This document shows, in pieces, positions 1 through 8,601 of a stretch of DNA of 38,254 nucleotides (position 1 is the stretch's first letter; every line of letters starts with the position of its first letter). The notes below the pieces were generated by a model. The model saw only the letters and a list, made by a program, of their open reading frames with translations. It did not search any database and had not been told where the DNA came from. Source of the stretch: an uncultured Prevotella sp. (GTDB lineage: Bacteria > Bacteroidota > Bacteroidia > Bacteroidales > Bacteroidaceae); contig ONBG01000033.1 of NCBI GenBank assembly GCA_900316015.1, forward strand, positions 1 through 38,254, read 5' to 3'. Both the position numbers and the translations under genes were made by a program.

Positions 1-102
1 GAGAACAAAGTCCTCACTAAATGTTCTGTGTCTCGATTTTTTACTTCCCATCTTAATTTTAAATGTTAAAACGGTGTAAAGTAAATCTGTTATAAGTCAA
101 GG

Positions 103-153
103 AAGACCAGATGGGCGGAATGTTCAAAACAGGAAGGATCTTGGTCTTTTTTT
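103..153 (+). terminator. Rho-independent terminator of an off-window upstream gene
   Basis: AAGACCAGAT pairs with ATCTTGGTCTT (one bulged base) around a loop of about 25 nt, and a run of seven T follows directly. No gene is seen to its left in the window, so it probably ends a transcript entering from outside. Bases 1-102 contain nothing else I can support. Confidence 0.55.
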
Positions 154-192
154 CTTCAAATGGATTTTGGCTAACTCCATTTTTCCATCAAC

Positions 193-225
193 TTTGCTAT
201 TATTCTCCCAAAAACATTATCTTTG
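193..225 (+). promoter_or_regulatory. Bacteroidota-type promoter
   Basis: TTTG at 193-196, a 21-nt spacer and TATCTTTG at 218-225 match the Bacteroidota sigma-ABfr consensus (TTTG, 19-21 nt, TAnnTTTG). Transcription would start near 232 and run into the small-ORF region downstream. Confidence 0.6.
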
Positions 226-291
226 CAGGGAGAATGAAAACCATTTGCCCTCCATGGATATTTGGCAATGGGTGAATTCTTCAAGTAATGA

Positions 292-480
292 AACCAGATC
301 AAGCAACTCAATTTCAAAAAGAACAGCTATGAAACAATTGTTGAAAAGTATCTGCACATATCAAAGATCGCCAATGACAACCAACAGCAATGGGACTGGT
401 GCACAAAATGCCCTGACCGTGACTTCTCAAATGACCTTCCATATGCAAATGGGGGGGGCATCTATAAGGAAGGAATATAA
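292..480 (+). pseudogene. Protein-like open stretch without a start codon; possible gene remnant
   Basis: This frame is open for 62 codons between TAA-TGA stops just upstream and a TAA. It reads like a real soluble protein: a lysine/tyrosine-rich helix-like first half, then a segment with WDWCTKCPDRDF (two cysteines spaced CxxC) and a glycine-rich end, NGGGIYKEG. There is no ATG or GTG at its beginning, and the frame just upstream (KPFALHGYLAMGEFFK) is cut by the two stops. I do not recognise the family. It may be the tail of a decayed gene or may read as protein-like by chance. It overlaps the start of the small gene at 443 in another frame. Confidence 0.25.
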
Positions 481-676
481 GAAACCAGAAGTTGCGCTCA
501 TAGACGTAGGACCTATCATGGACAATTCACTCAGTACAAGTGACAACACGCTTCACAATAGCGATACCCAAACGGACAACCGAGGTCCAGGAACGGGTGG
601 AGACGAGAAGCTTGAAGGAGGCGAAGACTTGGGCGGCGCGAAAAGCTGGCAGTGGGTGGACGACCCTTCCTATTGA
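443..676 (+). CDS. Small Bacteroidales-type peptide, hypothetical
   Basis: This encodes 77 residues from ATG 443, or 75 from ATG 449. The core reads RKEYKKPEVALIDVG, followed by a low-complexity Asn/Ser/Thr/Asp and Gly-rich stretch and the ending SWQWVDDPSY. From general knowledge, Bacteroidales genomes carry many 50-80-residue peptides built this way: a basic K(K/R)EYxKPE start, a hydrophobic patch, a Gly/Asp-rich middle and a Trp/Asp end. Their function is mostly unknown. The usual start would be MRKEYKKPE, but that codon is ATA here, so the start must lie further upstream at one of the ATGs beside an eight-G run (451-458). A promoter lies about 220 nt upstream. There is no transmembrane segment and no clear signal peptide. 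Confidence 0.45.
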   Translation: MQMGGASIRKEYKKPEVALIDVGPIMDNSLSTSDNTLHNSDTQTDNRGPGTGGDEKLEGGEDLGGAKSWQWVDDPSY

Positions 677-703
677 CCCACTGAATACAATCTGCCAAGC
701 GGC

Positions 704-876
704 TTCGCCTCAGTTTGCAATCTTCTCACGGAAGATACGCTATCACAAGGGAAACACAACTCATATCCCTATGATTTCGCCCGGTTTGCAATCTCTTTAT
801 ATAAGACGCTGCGCCTCGGAAATAAACATAAAATCTTCGATATTTATTTTGTATTTCGCTCGGTTTGCAGTATCTT
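704..876 (+). repeat. Three degenerate promoter-like direct repeats before purL
   Basis: A unit close to TTCGCCCGGTTTGCAATCTT occurs at 704-724, 776-796 and 855-876, with starts 72 and 79 bp apart. The third copy contains the complete purL -7 box. The first two keep TTTGCAATCT but lack a full TAnnTTTG. They may be decayed promoter duplications or copies of a dispersed intergenic motif. Confidence 0.5.
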
Positions 877-878
877 TG
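848..878 (+). promoter_or_regulatory. purL operon promoter
   Basis: TTTG at 848-851, exactly 19 nt, then TATCTTTG at 871-878: a perfect match to the Bacteroidota promoter consensus. Transcription would start near 885, giving a leader of about 27 nt before purL ATG 912. No riboswitch fits in so short a leader. Confidence 0.75.
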
Positions 879-911
879 CACAAACGTTTCAATATAACAA
901 ATACGATCAGT

Positions 912-3900
912 ATGATTCTTTTTTTCAAGACTCCAAAAGAAACTGTGATTGCAACTGAAGTGGACCATCAGTTGGATCGATCCGAAATCAATGAACTTTG
1001 CTGGCTTTATGGCGATGCCCAGGAAATAGACGCTCCCCAAATAGAGGGGTATTATGTGGGACCACGCCGTGAAATGATTACGCCGTGGAGTACTAATGCC
1101 GTCGAGATTACTCAGAACATGAGTCTTAAGGGCATTACCCGTATCGAGGAATACTTCCCCGTCAGTTCTAAGGATGCTGATTACGACCCCATGCTGCAAC
1201 GCATGTACACAGGGCTGGACCAGGACATCTTCACCGTCAACCACCAACCGGAACCTATCAAGCATGTCAAGGACTTGGAGGCATACAATGAGGAAGAAGG
1301 ACTGGCTCTCTCACCTGAGGAAATCGAGTACCTCCATAAGGTTGAGAAGGAATGTGGCAGACCGCTGACTGATTCCGAGATCTTTGGGTTCGCACAGATC
1401 AATTCCGAGCATTGCCGCCATAAGATCTTCGGCGGGAAGTTCATCATCGACGGAAAGGAAATGGAGTCATCGCTCTTTGCCATGATCAAGAAGACGACAA
1501 AAGAGAATCCTAACAAGATATTGTCAGCATACAAGGACAACGTAGCCTTTGCACAAGGTCCTGTTATTGAGCAGTTCGCTCCTGCCGACCAGTCGACAAG
1601 CGACTATTTCCAAGTGAAGGACATTGAAAGTGTTATCTCCCTGAAGGCAGAGACCCATAACTTCCCCACCACCGTGGAGCCTTTCAATGGTGCTGCCACA
1701 GGTACGGGCGGCGAGATCCGCGACCGCATGGGTGGTGGAACGGGCAGTTGGCCGATCGCGGGCACTGCCGTGTACATGACAGCCTACCCGCGGTTGAACG
1801 GCGGGCGCGACTGGGAGGACATCCTACCCGTCCGCAAATGGCTGTACCAGACACCGGAACAGATCCTGATCAAGGCATCCAATGGCGCATCCGACTTCGG
1901 AAACAAGTTTGGACAGCCGCTGATCACGGGCTCGCTGCTGACCTTCGAGCACCAGGAGAATGGCGAGAAATATGCCTACGACAAGGTGATCATGCTCGCA
2001 GGTGGCGTTGGATACGGAACGAAGCGCGACTGCTTGAAGAAAGAACCTCAGAAAGGCAACAAGGTGGTTGTCGTCGGCGGTGACAACTACCGCATCGGAC
2101 TGGGCGGTGGCTCCGTGTCTTCCGTGGACACGGGCAGGTATAGCAATGGCATTGAGCTGAACGCTGTACAACGCGCCAACCCGGAAATGCAGAAACGTGC
2201 CTATAATCTGGTGCGCGCCCTCGTGGAGAGCGACGATAATCCAGTAGTCTCCATCCATGACCATGGATCGGCAGGGCATCTGAACTGTCTCTCGGAATTG
2301 GTGGAAGACTGCGGTGGAAAGATCGACATGACCAAGCTGCCCATCGGGGACAAGACATTGTCGGCTAAGGAGATCATCGCCAACGAGAGTCAGGAGCGCA
2401 TGGGACTGCTGATCGACGAGAAACATATTGAACACGTGAAAAAGATCGCAGACAGGGAGCGTGCTCCGCTGTATGTGGTCGGTGAAACGACAGGCGATGC
2501 TCATTTCAGTTTCGTGCAAGGCGATGGCGTGAAGCCCTTTGACTTGGACGTTGCCCAAATGTTCGGCCATTCGCCCAAGACGGTCATGGTAGACGAGACC
2601 GTTGAACGCCATTATGACGATGTTGATCCATTGATCCAACAGGATCAGTTGGATGAATACCTCGACCGCGTCCTGCAATTGGAAGCCGTAGCCTGCAAGG
2701 ATTGGCTCACCAACAAGGTAGACCGCTCCGTGACAGGAAAGGTAGCACGCCAGCAAACGCAAGGACAGATCCAACTGCCCTTATCCGACTGTGGCGTCGT
2801 AGCCCTTGACTATCGTGGGAAGAGGGGAATCGCAACCGCCTTAGGTCATGCCCCACAGGCAGGATTGGCTTCACCAGAGGCAGGCTCCGTCCTGTCTGTG
2901 GCTGAGTCCCTCACCAATATCGTGTGGGCACCCCTTGCCGATGGCATGAAGAGCCTGAGCCTGTCTGCCAACTGGATGTGGCCCTGCCGCAGTCAGAAAG
3001 GTGAGGATGCCCGGCTCTATACAGCCGTTAAGGCTCTGTCTGATTTCTGTTGTGCCATCCATGTGAATGTACCAACCGGCAAGGACTCCTTGTCCTTGAG
3101 CCAGCAATATCCCGACGGTGAGAAGATCATCTCCCCGGGAACCGTCATCGTTACCTCTGGAGGTGAGGTGGAAGACATCAAGAAGGTCGTCTCCCCTGTC
3201 TTGGTGAACGACAAGAACTCATCTCTCTACCATATCGACTTCAGCTTCGACGAACAGCGGCTCGGCGGCTCTGCCTTCGCCCAAAGCTTAGGGAAGGTGG
3301 GAAGCGACGTCCCAACGGTGAAAGACCCAGACTATTTCATAGACTGCTTCAATGCCATCCAAGAGCTGATCAAGCGTGGCTGGGTGATGGCAGGGCATGA
3401 CATCTCAGCCGGAGGACTGATCACCACTCTGTTGGAAATGACATTCGGCAATGTAGAAGGCGGCTTGCACGTCAATCTTCACGACTTTGACAGTGACAAC
3501 ATCGTGAAGATCCTGTTCGCAGAGAACCCTGGCGTCATCATCCAGGTGAGCGATGAGCACAAGAAGGACATGAAGGAATACCTCGAAGACGCTGGCATTG
3601 CCTTCTCCAAGATTGGCTATCCGACACCTGAGACGCGCAAGATCGTCGTTGTCAAAGGCGACTATGAGCATGAGTTTGACATCAACAGCCTGCGCGACAC
3701 CTGGTTCAAGACCTCTTACCTGCTCGACCAGAAGCAGAGCATGAACGGCATGGCCAAGAAACGGTTTACCAACTATAAGAAGCAGCCTTTGGAGATGAAG
3801 TTCCCCGCTACCTTTACAGGCAAGCTCTCTCAGTTCGGGCTTCATCCCGACCGCCGCAAGCCCACAGGCATCAAGGCAGCTATCATCCGCGAGAAGGGAA

Positions 3901-4622
3901 CGAACGGGGAACGGGAGATGGCTTACTCCTTGTATCTCGCCGGCTTTGATGTCAAGGATGTGATGATGACCGACCTGATCAGCGGACGGGAGACCCTTGA
4001 GTACATTAACATGATTGTCTTCTGCGGAGGCTTCTCCAATTCTGATGTCTTAGGTTCTGCTAAAGGATGGGCAGGAGCTTTCCTCTACAACCCAAAGGCT
4101 AAGGAAGCTTTGGATAAGTTCTATGCCCGCAAGGACACCTTGTCCTTGGGTATCTGCAACGGCTGCCAGCTGATGATCGAGCTCAACTTGATCAATCCGG
4201 AGCATGCGCACCGCAGCCACCTCTGCCACAATACTTCCCAGAAGTTCGAGAGTTCATTCTTAGGGTTGACCATCCCTCAGAACGAGAGCGTGATGTTAGG
4301 GAGCTTGAGCGGCAGCAAGCTCGGCATCTGGGTCGCTCACGGAGAAGGACGGTTCTACCTGCCAGAGCCTGAGGACCATTACCATATCGTTGCAAAATAC
4401 AACTATGCAGAATACCCCGGCAATCCCAACGGATCAGACTATAACGTAGCCGGTATCTGCTCTGCAGATGGCAGGCATTTGGCTATGATGCCCCATCCGG
4501 AACGTGCCATCTTCCCTTGGCAGAATGCATGGTATCCTGCCGATCGCCAGAAAGATGAGATCACGCCGTGGGTAGAGGCATTCGTCAATGCCCGTCGATG
4601 GATCGAACAAGTGCGGAAATAA
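912..4622 (+). CDS. purL: Phosphoribosylformylglycinamidine synthase (FGAM synthase), single-chain type
   Basis: This enzyme of de novo purine synthesis converts FGAR, ATP and glutamine to FGAM in the cytoplasm. The protein has 1236 residues, the size of the large single-chain PurL in which synthetase and glutaminase are fused. The synthetase half shows AETHNFPTTVEPFNGAATG and the glycine-rich GGEIRDRMGGGTGSWPIAG. The C-terminal class I glutaminase carries the nucleophile in LGICNGCQ (Cys1082) and the partners in MMPHPERA (His1195, Glu1197). ATG 912 was chosen because MILFFKTP is a natural Bacteroidota PurL start and lies just after the promoter; the frame stays open upstream to 540 but that part is not PurL-like. 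It is first in an operon with two chrA genes and an EamA gene, the next start lying 18 nt after its stop. Confidence 0.97.
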   Translation: MILFFKTPKETVIATEVDHQLDRSEINELCWLYGDAQEIDAPQIEGYYVGPRREMITPWSTNAVEITQNMSLKGITRIEEYFPVSSKDADYDPMLQRMYTGLDQDIFTVNHQPEPIKHVKDLEAYNEEEGLALSPEEIEYLHKVEKECGRPLTDSEIFGFAQINSEHCRHKIFGGKFIIDGKEMESSLFAMIKKTTKENPNKILSAYKDNVAFAQGPVIEQFAPADQSTSDYFQVKDIESVISLKAETHNFPTTVEPFNGAATGTGGEIRDRMGGGTGSWPIAGTAVYMTAYPRLNGGRDWEDILPVRKWLYQTPEQILIKASNGASDFGNKFGQPLITGSLLTFEHQENGEKYAYDKVIMLAGGVGYGTKRDCLKKEPQKGNKVVVVGGDNYRIGLGGGSVSSVDTGRYSNGIELNAVQRANPEMQKRAYNLVRALVESDDNPVVSIHDHGSAGHLNCLSELVEDCGGKIDMTKLPIGDKTLSAKEIIANESQERMGLLIDEKHIEHVKKIADRERAPLYVVGETTGDAHFSFVQGDGVKPFDLDVAQMFGHSPKTVMVDETVERHYDDVDPLIQQDQLDEYLDRVLQLEAVACKDWLTNKVDRSVTGKVARQQTQGQIQLPLSDCGVVALDYRGKRGIATALGHAPQAGLASPEAGSVLSVAESLTNIVWAPLADGMKSLSLSANWMWPCRSQKGEDARLYTAVKALSDFCCAIHVNVPTGKDSLSLSQQYPDGEKIISPGTVIVTSGGEVEDIKKVVSPVLVNDKNSSLYHIDFSFDEQRLGGSAFAQSLGKVGSDVPTVKDPDYFIDCFNAIQELIKRGWVMAGHDISAGGLITTLLEMTFGNVEGGLHVNLHDFDSDNIVKILFAENPGVIIQVSDEHKKDMKEYLEDAGIAFSKIGYPTPETRKIVVVKGDYEHEFDINSLRDTWFKTSYLLDQKQSMNGMAKKRFTNYKKQPLEMKFPATFTGKLSQFGLHPDRRKPTGIKAAIIREKGTNGEREMAYSLYLAGFDVKDVMMTDLISGRETLEYINMIVFCGGFSNSDVLGSAKGWAGAFLYNPKAKEALDKFYARKDTLSLGICNGCQLMIELNLINPEHAHRSHLCHNTSQKFESSFLGLTIPQNESVMLGSLSGSKLGIWVAHGEGRFYLPEPEDHYHIVAKYNYAEYPGNPNGSDYNVAGICSADGRHLAMMPHPERAIFPWQNAWYPADRQKDEITPWVEAFVNARRWIEQVRK

Positions 4623-4640
4623 TCCTGATTGGTGCAAGGC

Positions 4641-5186
4641 ATGGGCAATATCTATTGGACAGCATTCAAGACCTTCTTCAAGATCGGAGCGTTTACCCTC
4701 GGTGGGGGATACGCGATGATTCCGATTATCGAGGCAGAAGTGGTAGACAAATACAAATGGGTGGACAAGGAACAATTCATCGACCTGATTGCTGTCTCCC
4801 AGAGCTGTCCTGGCGTCTTCGCCATCAATGTCAGCACCTTTATCGGCTATAAGTTAAAAGGAACGAAGGGAGCGATCTGTACCACCTTAGGCACAGCCCT
4901 TCCCTCGTTCCTGATTATCCTAGCCATTGCCATGTTCTTCAGTCAGTTTGAGGACAACAAGATCGTGGCAGCCATGTTCCGCGGCATCCGACCTGCTGTC
5001 GTTGCCTTGATTGCCGCTCCGACGTTCAATCTTGCCAAGAGTGCCCATATTTCCCTTGTCAATTGCTGGATACCGATCGCTGCTGCCCTATTGATCTGGG
5101 CGTTGAAAGTGAACCCGGTGGTTATCATCATTGCTGCGGGAGTGGGGGGATATCTCTATGGTAAATTCCTAAAGCCAACAGAGTGA
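4641..5186 (+). CDS. chrA: Chromate transporter family protein, half-size, first of a pair
   Basis: This inner-membrane protein of the CHR family has 181 residues from ATG 4641. TTG 4629 and GTG 4632 in frame are alternative starts but would bring the gene closer to purL. It shows the family hallmarks FKIGAFTLGGGYAMIPII near residue 12, followed by AVSQSCPGVFAINVSTFIGYK, and about five hydrophobic segments. Full-length ChrA proteins are two such halves fused; here the halves are separate adjacent genes (short-chain CHR pair), which probably act as a heterodimer. The family is known for chromate efflux in some bacteria, but the physiological substrate of short-chain pairs in anaerobes is uncertain. 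Its stop overlaps the next start by one base (TGATG), indicating translational coupling. Confidence 0.85.
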   Translation: MGNIYWTAFKTFFKIGAFTLGGGYAMIPIIEAEVVDKYKWVDKEQFIDLIAVSQSCPGVFAINVSTFIGYKLKGTKGAICTTLGTALPSFLIILAIAMFFSQFEDNKIVAAMFRGIRPAVVALIAAPTFNLAKSAHISLVNCWIPIAAALLIWALKVNPVVIIIAAGVGGYLYGKFLKPTE

Positions 5187-5761
5187 TGGTCTACTTACAC
5201 CTTTTCCTGACATTTTTTGAGATCGGGCTTTTCGGGTTCGGGGGAGGATATGGAATGCTCTCCCTGATCCAAACGGAGACCGTCTTCCACCATCACTGGC
5301 TCACCTCGGCTGAGTTTACGAATATCGTAGCCATCTCTCAGATGACACCAGGTCCCATTGGCATCAACTCTGCTACCTATTGCGGCTATACCGCTGTGCA
5401 TAATGCAGGATATAATGGGATCATGGCCGTCTTAGGTAGTGCCACCGCCACCTTCGCCCTTGTACTGCCCTCCTTCATCCTGATGATCTTGATTAGCAAG
5501 ATGTTCATGAAATACATGGACACACCCTTGGTGCAGAGTATCTTCTCGGGACTGCGCCCAGCTGTGGTTGGGCTTCTTGCCGCAGCCGCCTTATTGCTGA
5601 TGACGCCAGAGAACTTCAGCACGCCCGCCGAGCATCCTTGGCAATTCTGGATTAGCATTGCCCTCTTCATCTCCACGTTTGTCGGGACGAAAGTCCTCCA
5701 AATCAATCCGATCCGGATGATCTGCTATGCTGCTGTGGCAGGATTAGTATTATTATATTGA
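5186..5761 (+). CDS. chrA: Chromate transporter family protein, half-size, second of a pair
   Basis: This 191-residue CHR-domain membrane protein is the partner of the preceding gene. It carries the same signatures in diverged form: FFEIGLFGFGGGYGMLSLIQ near residue 10, and AISQMTPGPIGINSATYCGY, including the (S/T)PGPxxxN motif seen in the C-half of long ChrA proteins. About five membrane segments are visible. The start is the ATG that overlaps the upstream TGA; GTG 5183 is a less likely alternative. The EamA gene starts one base after its stop, so all three transporters probably share the purL transcript. Chromate as the real substrate is a family-level assignment only. Confidence 0.85.
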   Translation: MVYLHLFLTFFEIGLFGFGGGYGMLSLIQTETVFHHHWLTSAEFTNIVAISQMTPGPIGINSATYCGYTAVHNAGYNGIMAVLGSATATFALVLPSFILMILISKMFMKYMDTPLVQSIFSGLRPAVVGLLAAAALLLMTPENFSTPAEHPWQFWISIALFISTFVGTKVLQINPIRMICYAAVAGLVLLY

Positions 5762-5762
5762 C

Positions 5763-6653
5763 ATGACCCACTTAAACAACTCGTCGGAAGGAGTGGTCAG
5801 TGCTATCCTTTCGGCTGCATTCTTCGGATTAATCCCTTTGTTCACCGTCCCGGTCTTGGCTGCCGGCATGAACATACCGAATGCATTGATCTATCGTTTT
5901 ACCTTCGGTTGCCTTGCCATGTTAGCGATCTTGGTCGTGCGGCGCATCCATCTCCACATCGGCTTTGGGGACAGCCTAAGGATTGCCTCCCTCTCCTTGT
6001 TATATGTGATATCAGCCGTCACCTTGTTTCGGGGCTATCACTATATGCCGAGTGGTATCGCCACGACGCTGCTCTTTTCCTATCCTGTCTGGACGGAAAT
6101 CCTCCTGATGGCTTTCTTCCACGAGCGGCTGACCCTGAAGATTGCCACTGCCATCTTCTTGGCTGTAGGAGGTGTCTTTCTCCTATGCGGTTTTAACAGC
6201 AAGGAAGGAATATCCTCTGTTCTCGGCATTGTCTATGAGATGACTGCCGGACTTACCTATGCCATTTACATGGTAGCATTCCCTAAGATGAGGATCCGGA
6301 AGATGCCCTCCCTGAAAGTCACCTTCTATGTCTTCTTCTACGCCTTGCTATTCCTGTTGGTTTATGTCATGGGGACAGAAGGACATATCCAACCGATTCC
6401 CTCTGGTAAGGTTTGTGTCCAGCTCATCCTATTAGGTCTCTTGCCAACTGCCGTGAGCAATATCTTAGTGATCAAGGCCCTGAAGCTTATCAGTAGTACG
6501 ATGGTCGCGATCTTAGGAGCCTTTGAGCCTCTGACAGCCATGCTCGTGGGCATCATCGCCTTCGGAGAGCCCTTGACGATCCCCATTGTCATCGGTTTCG
6601 CCTTGATCATCACATCCGTGGTGATCTTAGTATCCAAGAAAAAGTCCAAGTAG
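5763..6653 (+). CDS. EamA/DMT-superfamily inner-membrane transporter
   Basis: The 296-residue protein has about ten hydrophobic segments arranged as two EamA repeats, typical of drug/metabolite transporters (RhaT/YdcZ-like exporters). The first repeat includes RGYHYMPSGIATTLLFSYPVW and ERLTLKIATAIFLAVGGVFLL. The second ends AILGAFEPLTAMLVGIIAFGEPL and a closing helix with a lysine-rich cytoplasmic tail (SKKKSK). The substrate cannot be read from sequence; many relatives export amino acids or other small metabolites. It is the last gene of the purL operon and converges on the neopullulanase gene, with 40 bp between the two stops and no obvious strong terminator there. Confidence 0.85.
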   Translation: MTHLNNSSEGVVSAILSAAFFGLIPLFTVPVLAAGMNIPNALIYRFTFGCLAMLAILVVRRIHLHIGFGDSLRIASLSLLYVISAVTLFRGYHYMPSGIATTLLFSYPVWTEILLMAFFHERLTLKIATAIFLAVGGVFLLCGFNSKEGISSVLGIVYEMTAGLTYAIYMVAFPKMRIRKMPSLKVTFYVFFYALLFLLVYVMGTEGHIQPIPSGKVCVQLILLGLLPTAVSNILVIKALKLISSTMVAILGAFEPLTAMLVGIIAFGEPLTIPIVIGFALIITSVVILVSKKKSK

Positions 6654-6693
6654 CACGCGCCACCTGGACTATACTTAATGGGATTAGAACCGA

Positions 6694-8571
6694 TTAAAAT
6701 TCGATGATCAACGTTTGGCGGGGACGAAGCTGTACATCCTTGCCGATGTTCACCTTCCTGCCTGTCATGATGTCTTTTGCTGTCTGTGTACTACCGATGA
6801 CCTCAGCATAACGATGGACGGACAGCACTGCAGGCTTGCTTGTCCCATTCAGGATGGTCATGGATGTCCTGCCTTGGTACTGGCGTGCGATCACATAAAC
6901 GCCCTGATAAGGGATAAACTGGATCTGCTTTCCTTTCGTGACAAGGTCATTGCCCTGCCGCCAATGAAGGAGCCGACTCAACCAGTTAAACATGGCATTC
7001 TCTGCCTGTGTCCTACCCGTTTCCGTGAAACAGTCATGTCGGTCACCTGGGAACCCGCCGGGGAAGTCTTTGCGCACGTTGCCGTCCGTCACCTCCTTTG
7101 TGCCATTCATCAGCACTTCCGTACCATAATACAGCTGAGGGATACGGTTCATGGTCAACAACAGGGCATAAGCTTGTTTCAAGGCAAGGGTGTCTTTCCC
7201 ATTTCCAAGGAAGCGGTCGGTATCATGATTCTCTATGAATGCCATCACACTGCTTGGATTCGGGTAGAGATAATCATAGCAGATACTGTTATAGATCCGG
7301 TTCAGTCCGTTCCACCAGGCATCTGTCTCCTCTTTCTTCGCCTGGTTCAGCTTATCATAGAAGCTAAAGTCCATGACCGTCTTCAGGTAGCTGTTCACGG
7401 TTGACAGCTTCGAGTCTTTCTGCCAAGCAGCCGTATAGGCAGGTTCCGTCACCCAGGTCTCGCCCACCACGTTGAAATGAGGATACTCCTCATCAAGTGT
7501 CTTCATCCAACCAGCCATAGCCTTCCGGTCGGCATAAGGATAGGTGTCCATGCGGATGCCATCAATGCCAATGGTTTCGATCCACCATTCACTGTTCTGG
7601 ATCAGGTACTTCATCACATGCGGGTTGCGCTGGTTCAAGTCGGGCATGGTCTCCACAAACCAACCATCAACGGTCTCCTTAAGGTCAACCTGACTGGCAT
7701 AGGGATCCAAGACGGGTGTCAGCTTATAAGAGGTCTGCTGGAACTTGCTTTTATCTCCCTTCAACCACTCCGGGAGATTAAACCAATCCCGAGAAGGCAT
7801 GTCCTTTACCCAAGGATGTTCAAAGCCGCAATGGTTGAAAATCATGTCCATCACCACTTTCAGTCCTTTCTGATGTGCCTCATCCACCAATCGCTTATAG
7901 TCATCGTTGGTTCCAAAGCGAGGATCCACCCGATAATAATTCGTCGTGGCATATCCATGATAGGTACTGGTACCATCATGGTCGGGGGAGTTATTCTCTA
8001 AAACAGGCGTGAGCCAAAGAGCCGTCACGCCCAACTGATTGAAATAGTCGAGGTGCTGACGGATGCCCTCCAAGTCGCCGCCATGGCGAAGGCTGGGCTG
8101 CGTGCGGTCTACGCGGTAGGGATTCATACCCTTGACGGCACCTTTCTTGGCTATCCCCTGCGCAAAGCGGTCGGGCATCAGCATATACAACACGTCGGCA
8201 TTGGAAAATCCCATTCGCTGCGCTCCCGGCATCTCCCGATCCTTAAGCAGGTACTTCATCTTCGTCTTCTGCCCGTTCAAGGTAAAGGAAAGGGTCATCT
8301 CCCCAGCCTTAGCACCTTTCAAGTTAAGGTACAGGAGCAGGTAATTCGGGGAATCCAAACGCACAATAGAATCGATACGGACAGATGGATAATCGACTTT
8401 GACATCCGCTGCTCGCACTTGTTTTCCATAGACCATCAACTGCAACGTGGCATCTTTCATGCCCACATACCAGTTGGAGGGTTCTATCCGGAATATCCGG
8501 TCTATCTTGGCACCTGCCTTCATCGTCATAAAACTCAATAATAAGCCCAATAATAAAACCGACTTTCTCAT
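6694..8571 (-). CDS. susA: Neopullulanase-type GH13 alpha-glucanase (SusA-like)
   Basis: This is probably a periplasmic alpha-1,4-glucan hydrolase that cuts imported maltooligosaccharides. The protein has 625 residues, close to Bacteroides thetaiotaomicron SusA. It starts with a signal peptide (about residues 1-21), has a beta-sandwich N-domain of the cyclomaltodextrinase type (about 25-110) and then a GH13 barrel. The conserved regions are present: VVMDMIFNH (239-247), GIRMDTY with nucleophile Asp342, VVGETW with acid/base Glu371, and FIENHD with Asp450. The C-terminal all-beta domain is intact. It is last in a minus-strand unit, 30 nt after the pullulanase gene. Cyclomaltodextrinase or maltogenic amylase activity is possible, since these subtypes are not separable by eye. 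Confidence 0.9.
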   Translation of the reverse strand: MRKSVLLLGLLLSFMTMKAGAKIDRIFRIEPSNWYVGMKDATLQLMVYGKQVRAADVKVDYPSVRIDSIVRLDSPNYLLLYLNLKGAKAGEMTLSFTLNGQKTKMKYLLKDREMPGAQRMGFSNADVLYMLMPDRFAQGIAKKGAVKGMNPYRVDRTQPSLRHGGDLEGIRQHLDYFNQLGVTALWLTPVLENNSPDHDGTSTYHGYATTNYYRVDPRFGTNDDYKRLVDEAHQKGLKVVMDMIFNHCGFEHPWVKDMPSRDWFNLPEWLKGDKSKFQQTSYKLTPVLDPYASQVDLKETVDGWFVETMPDLNQRNPHVMKYLIQNSEWWIETIGIDGIRMDTYPYADRKAMAGWMKTLDEEYPHFNVVGETWVTEPAYTAAWQKDSKLSTVNSYLKTVMDFSFYDKLNQAKKEETDAWWNGLNRIYNSICYDYLYPNPSSVMAFIENHDTDRFLGNGKDTLALKQAYALLLTMNRIPQLYYGTEVLMNGTKEVTDGNVRKDFPGGFPGDRHDCFTETGRTQAENAMFNWLSRLLHWRQGNDLVTKGKQIQFIPYQGVYVIARQYQGRTSMTILNGTSKPAVLSVHRYAEVIGSTQTAKDIMTGRKVNIGKDVQLRPRQTLIIEF

Positions 8572-8601
8572 TCGATGATTATTTAATAGTATTTTGATTG
8601 A

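Noticed and set aside
881-890. CAAACGTTTC near the purL start as another LacI-type operator
   Set aside because: Only the central eight bases fit, the outer GC pairs are missing, and purL has no link to starch use.
540-911. Extended N-terminus of PurL from the upstream open frame
   Set aside because: The 124 extra residues cross the promoter and the repeat units and do not resemble PurL; ATG 912 lies at the right distance from the promoter and gives the normal start.
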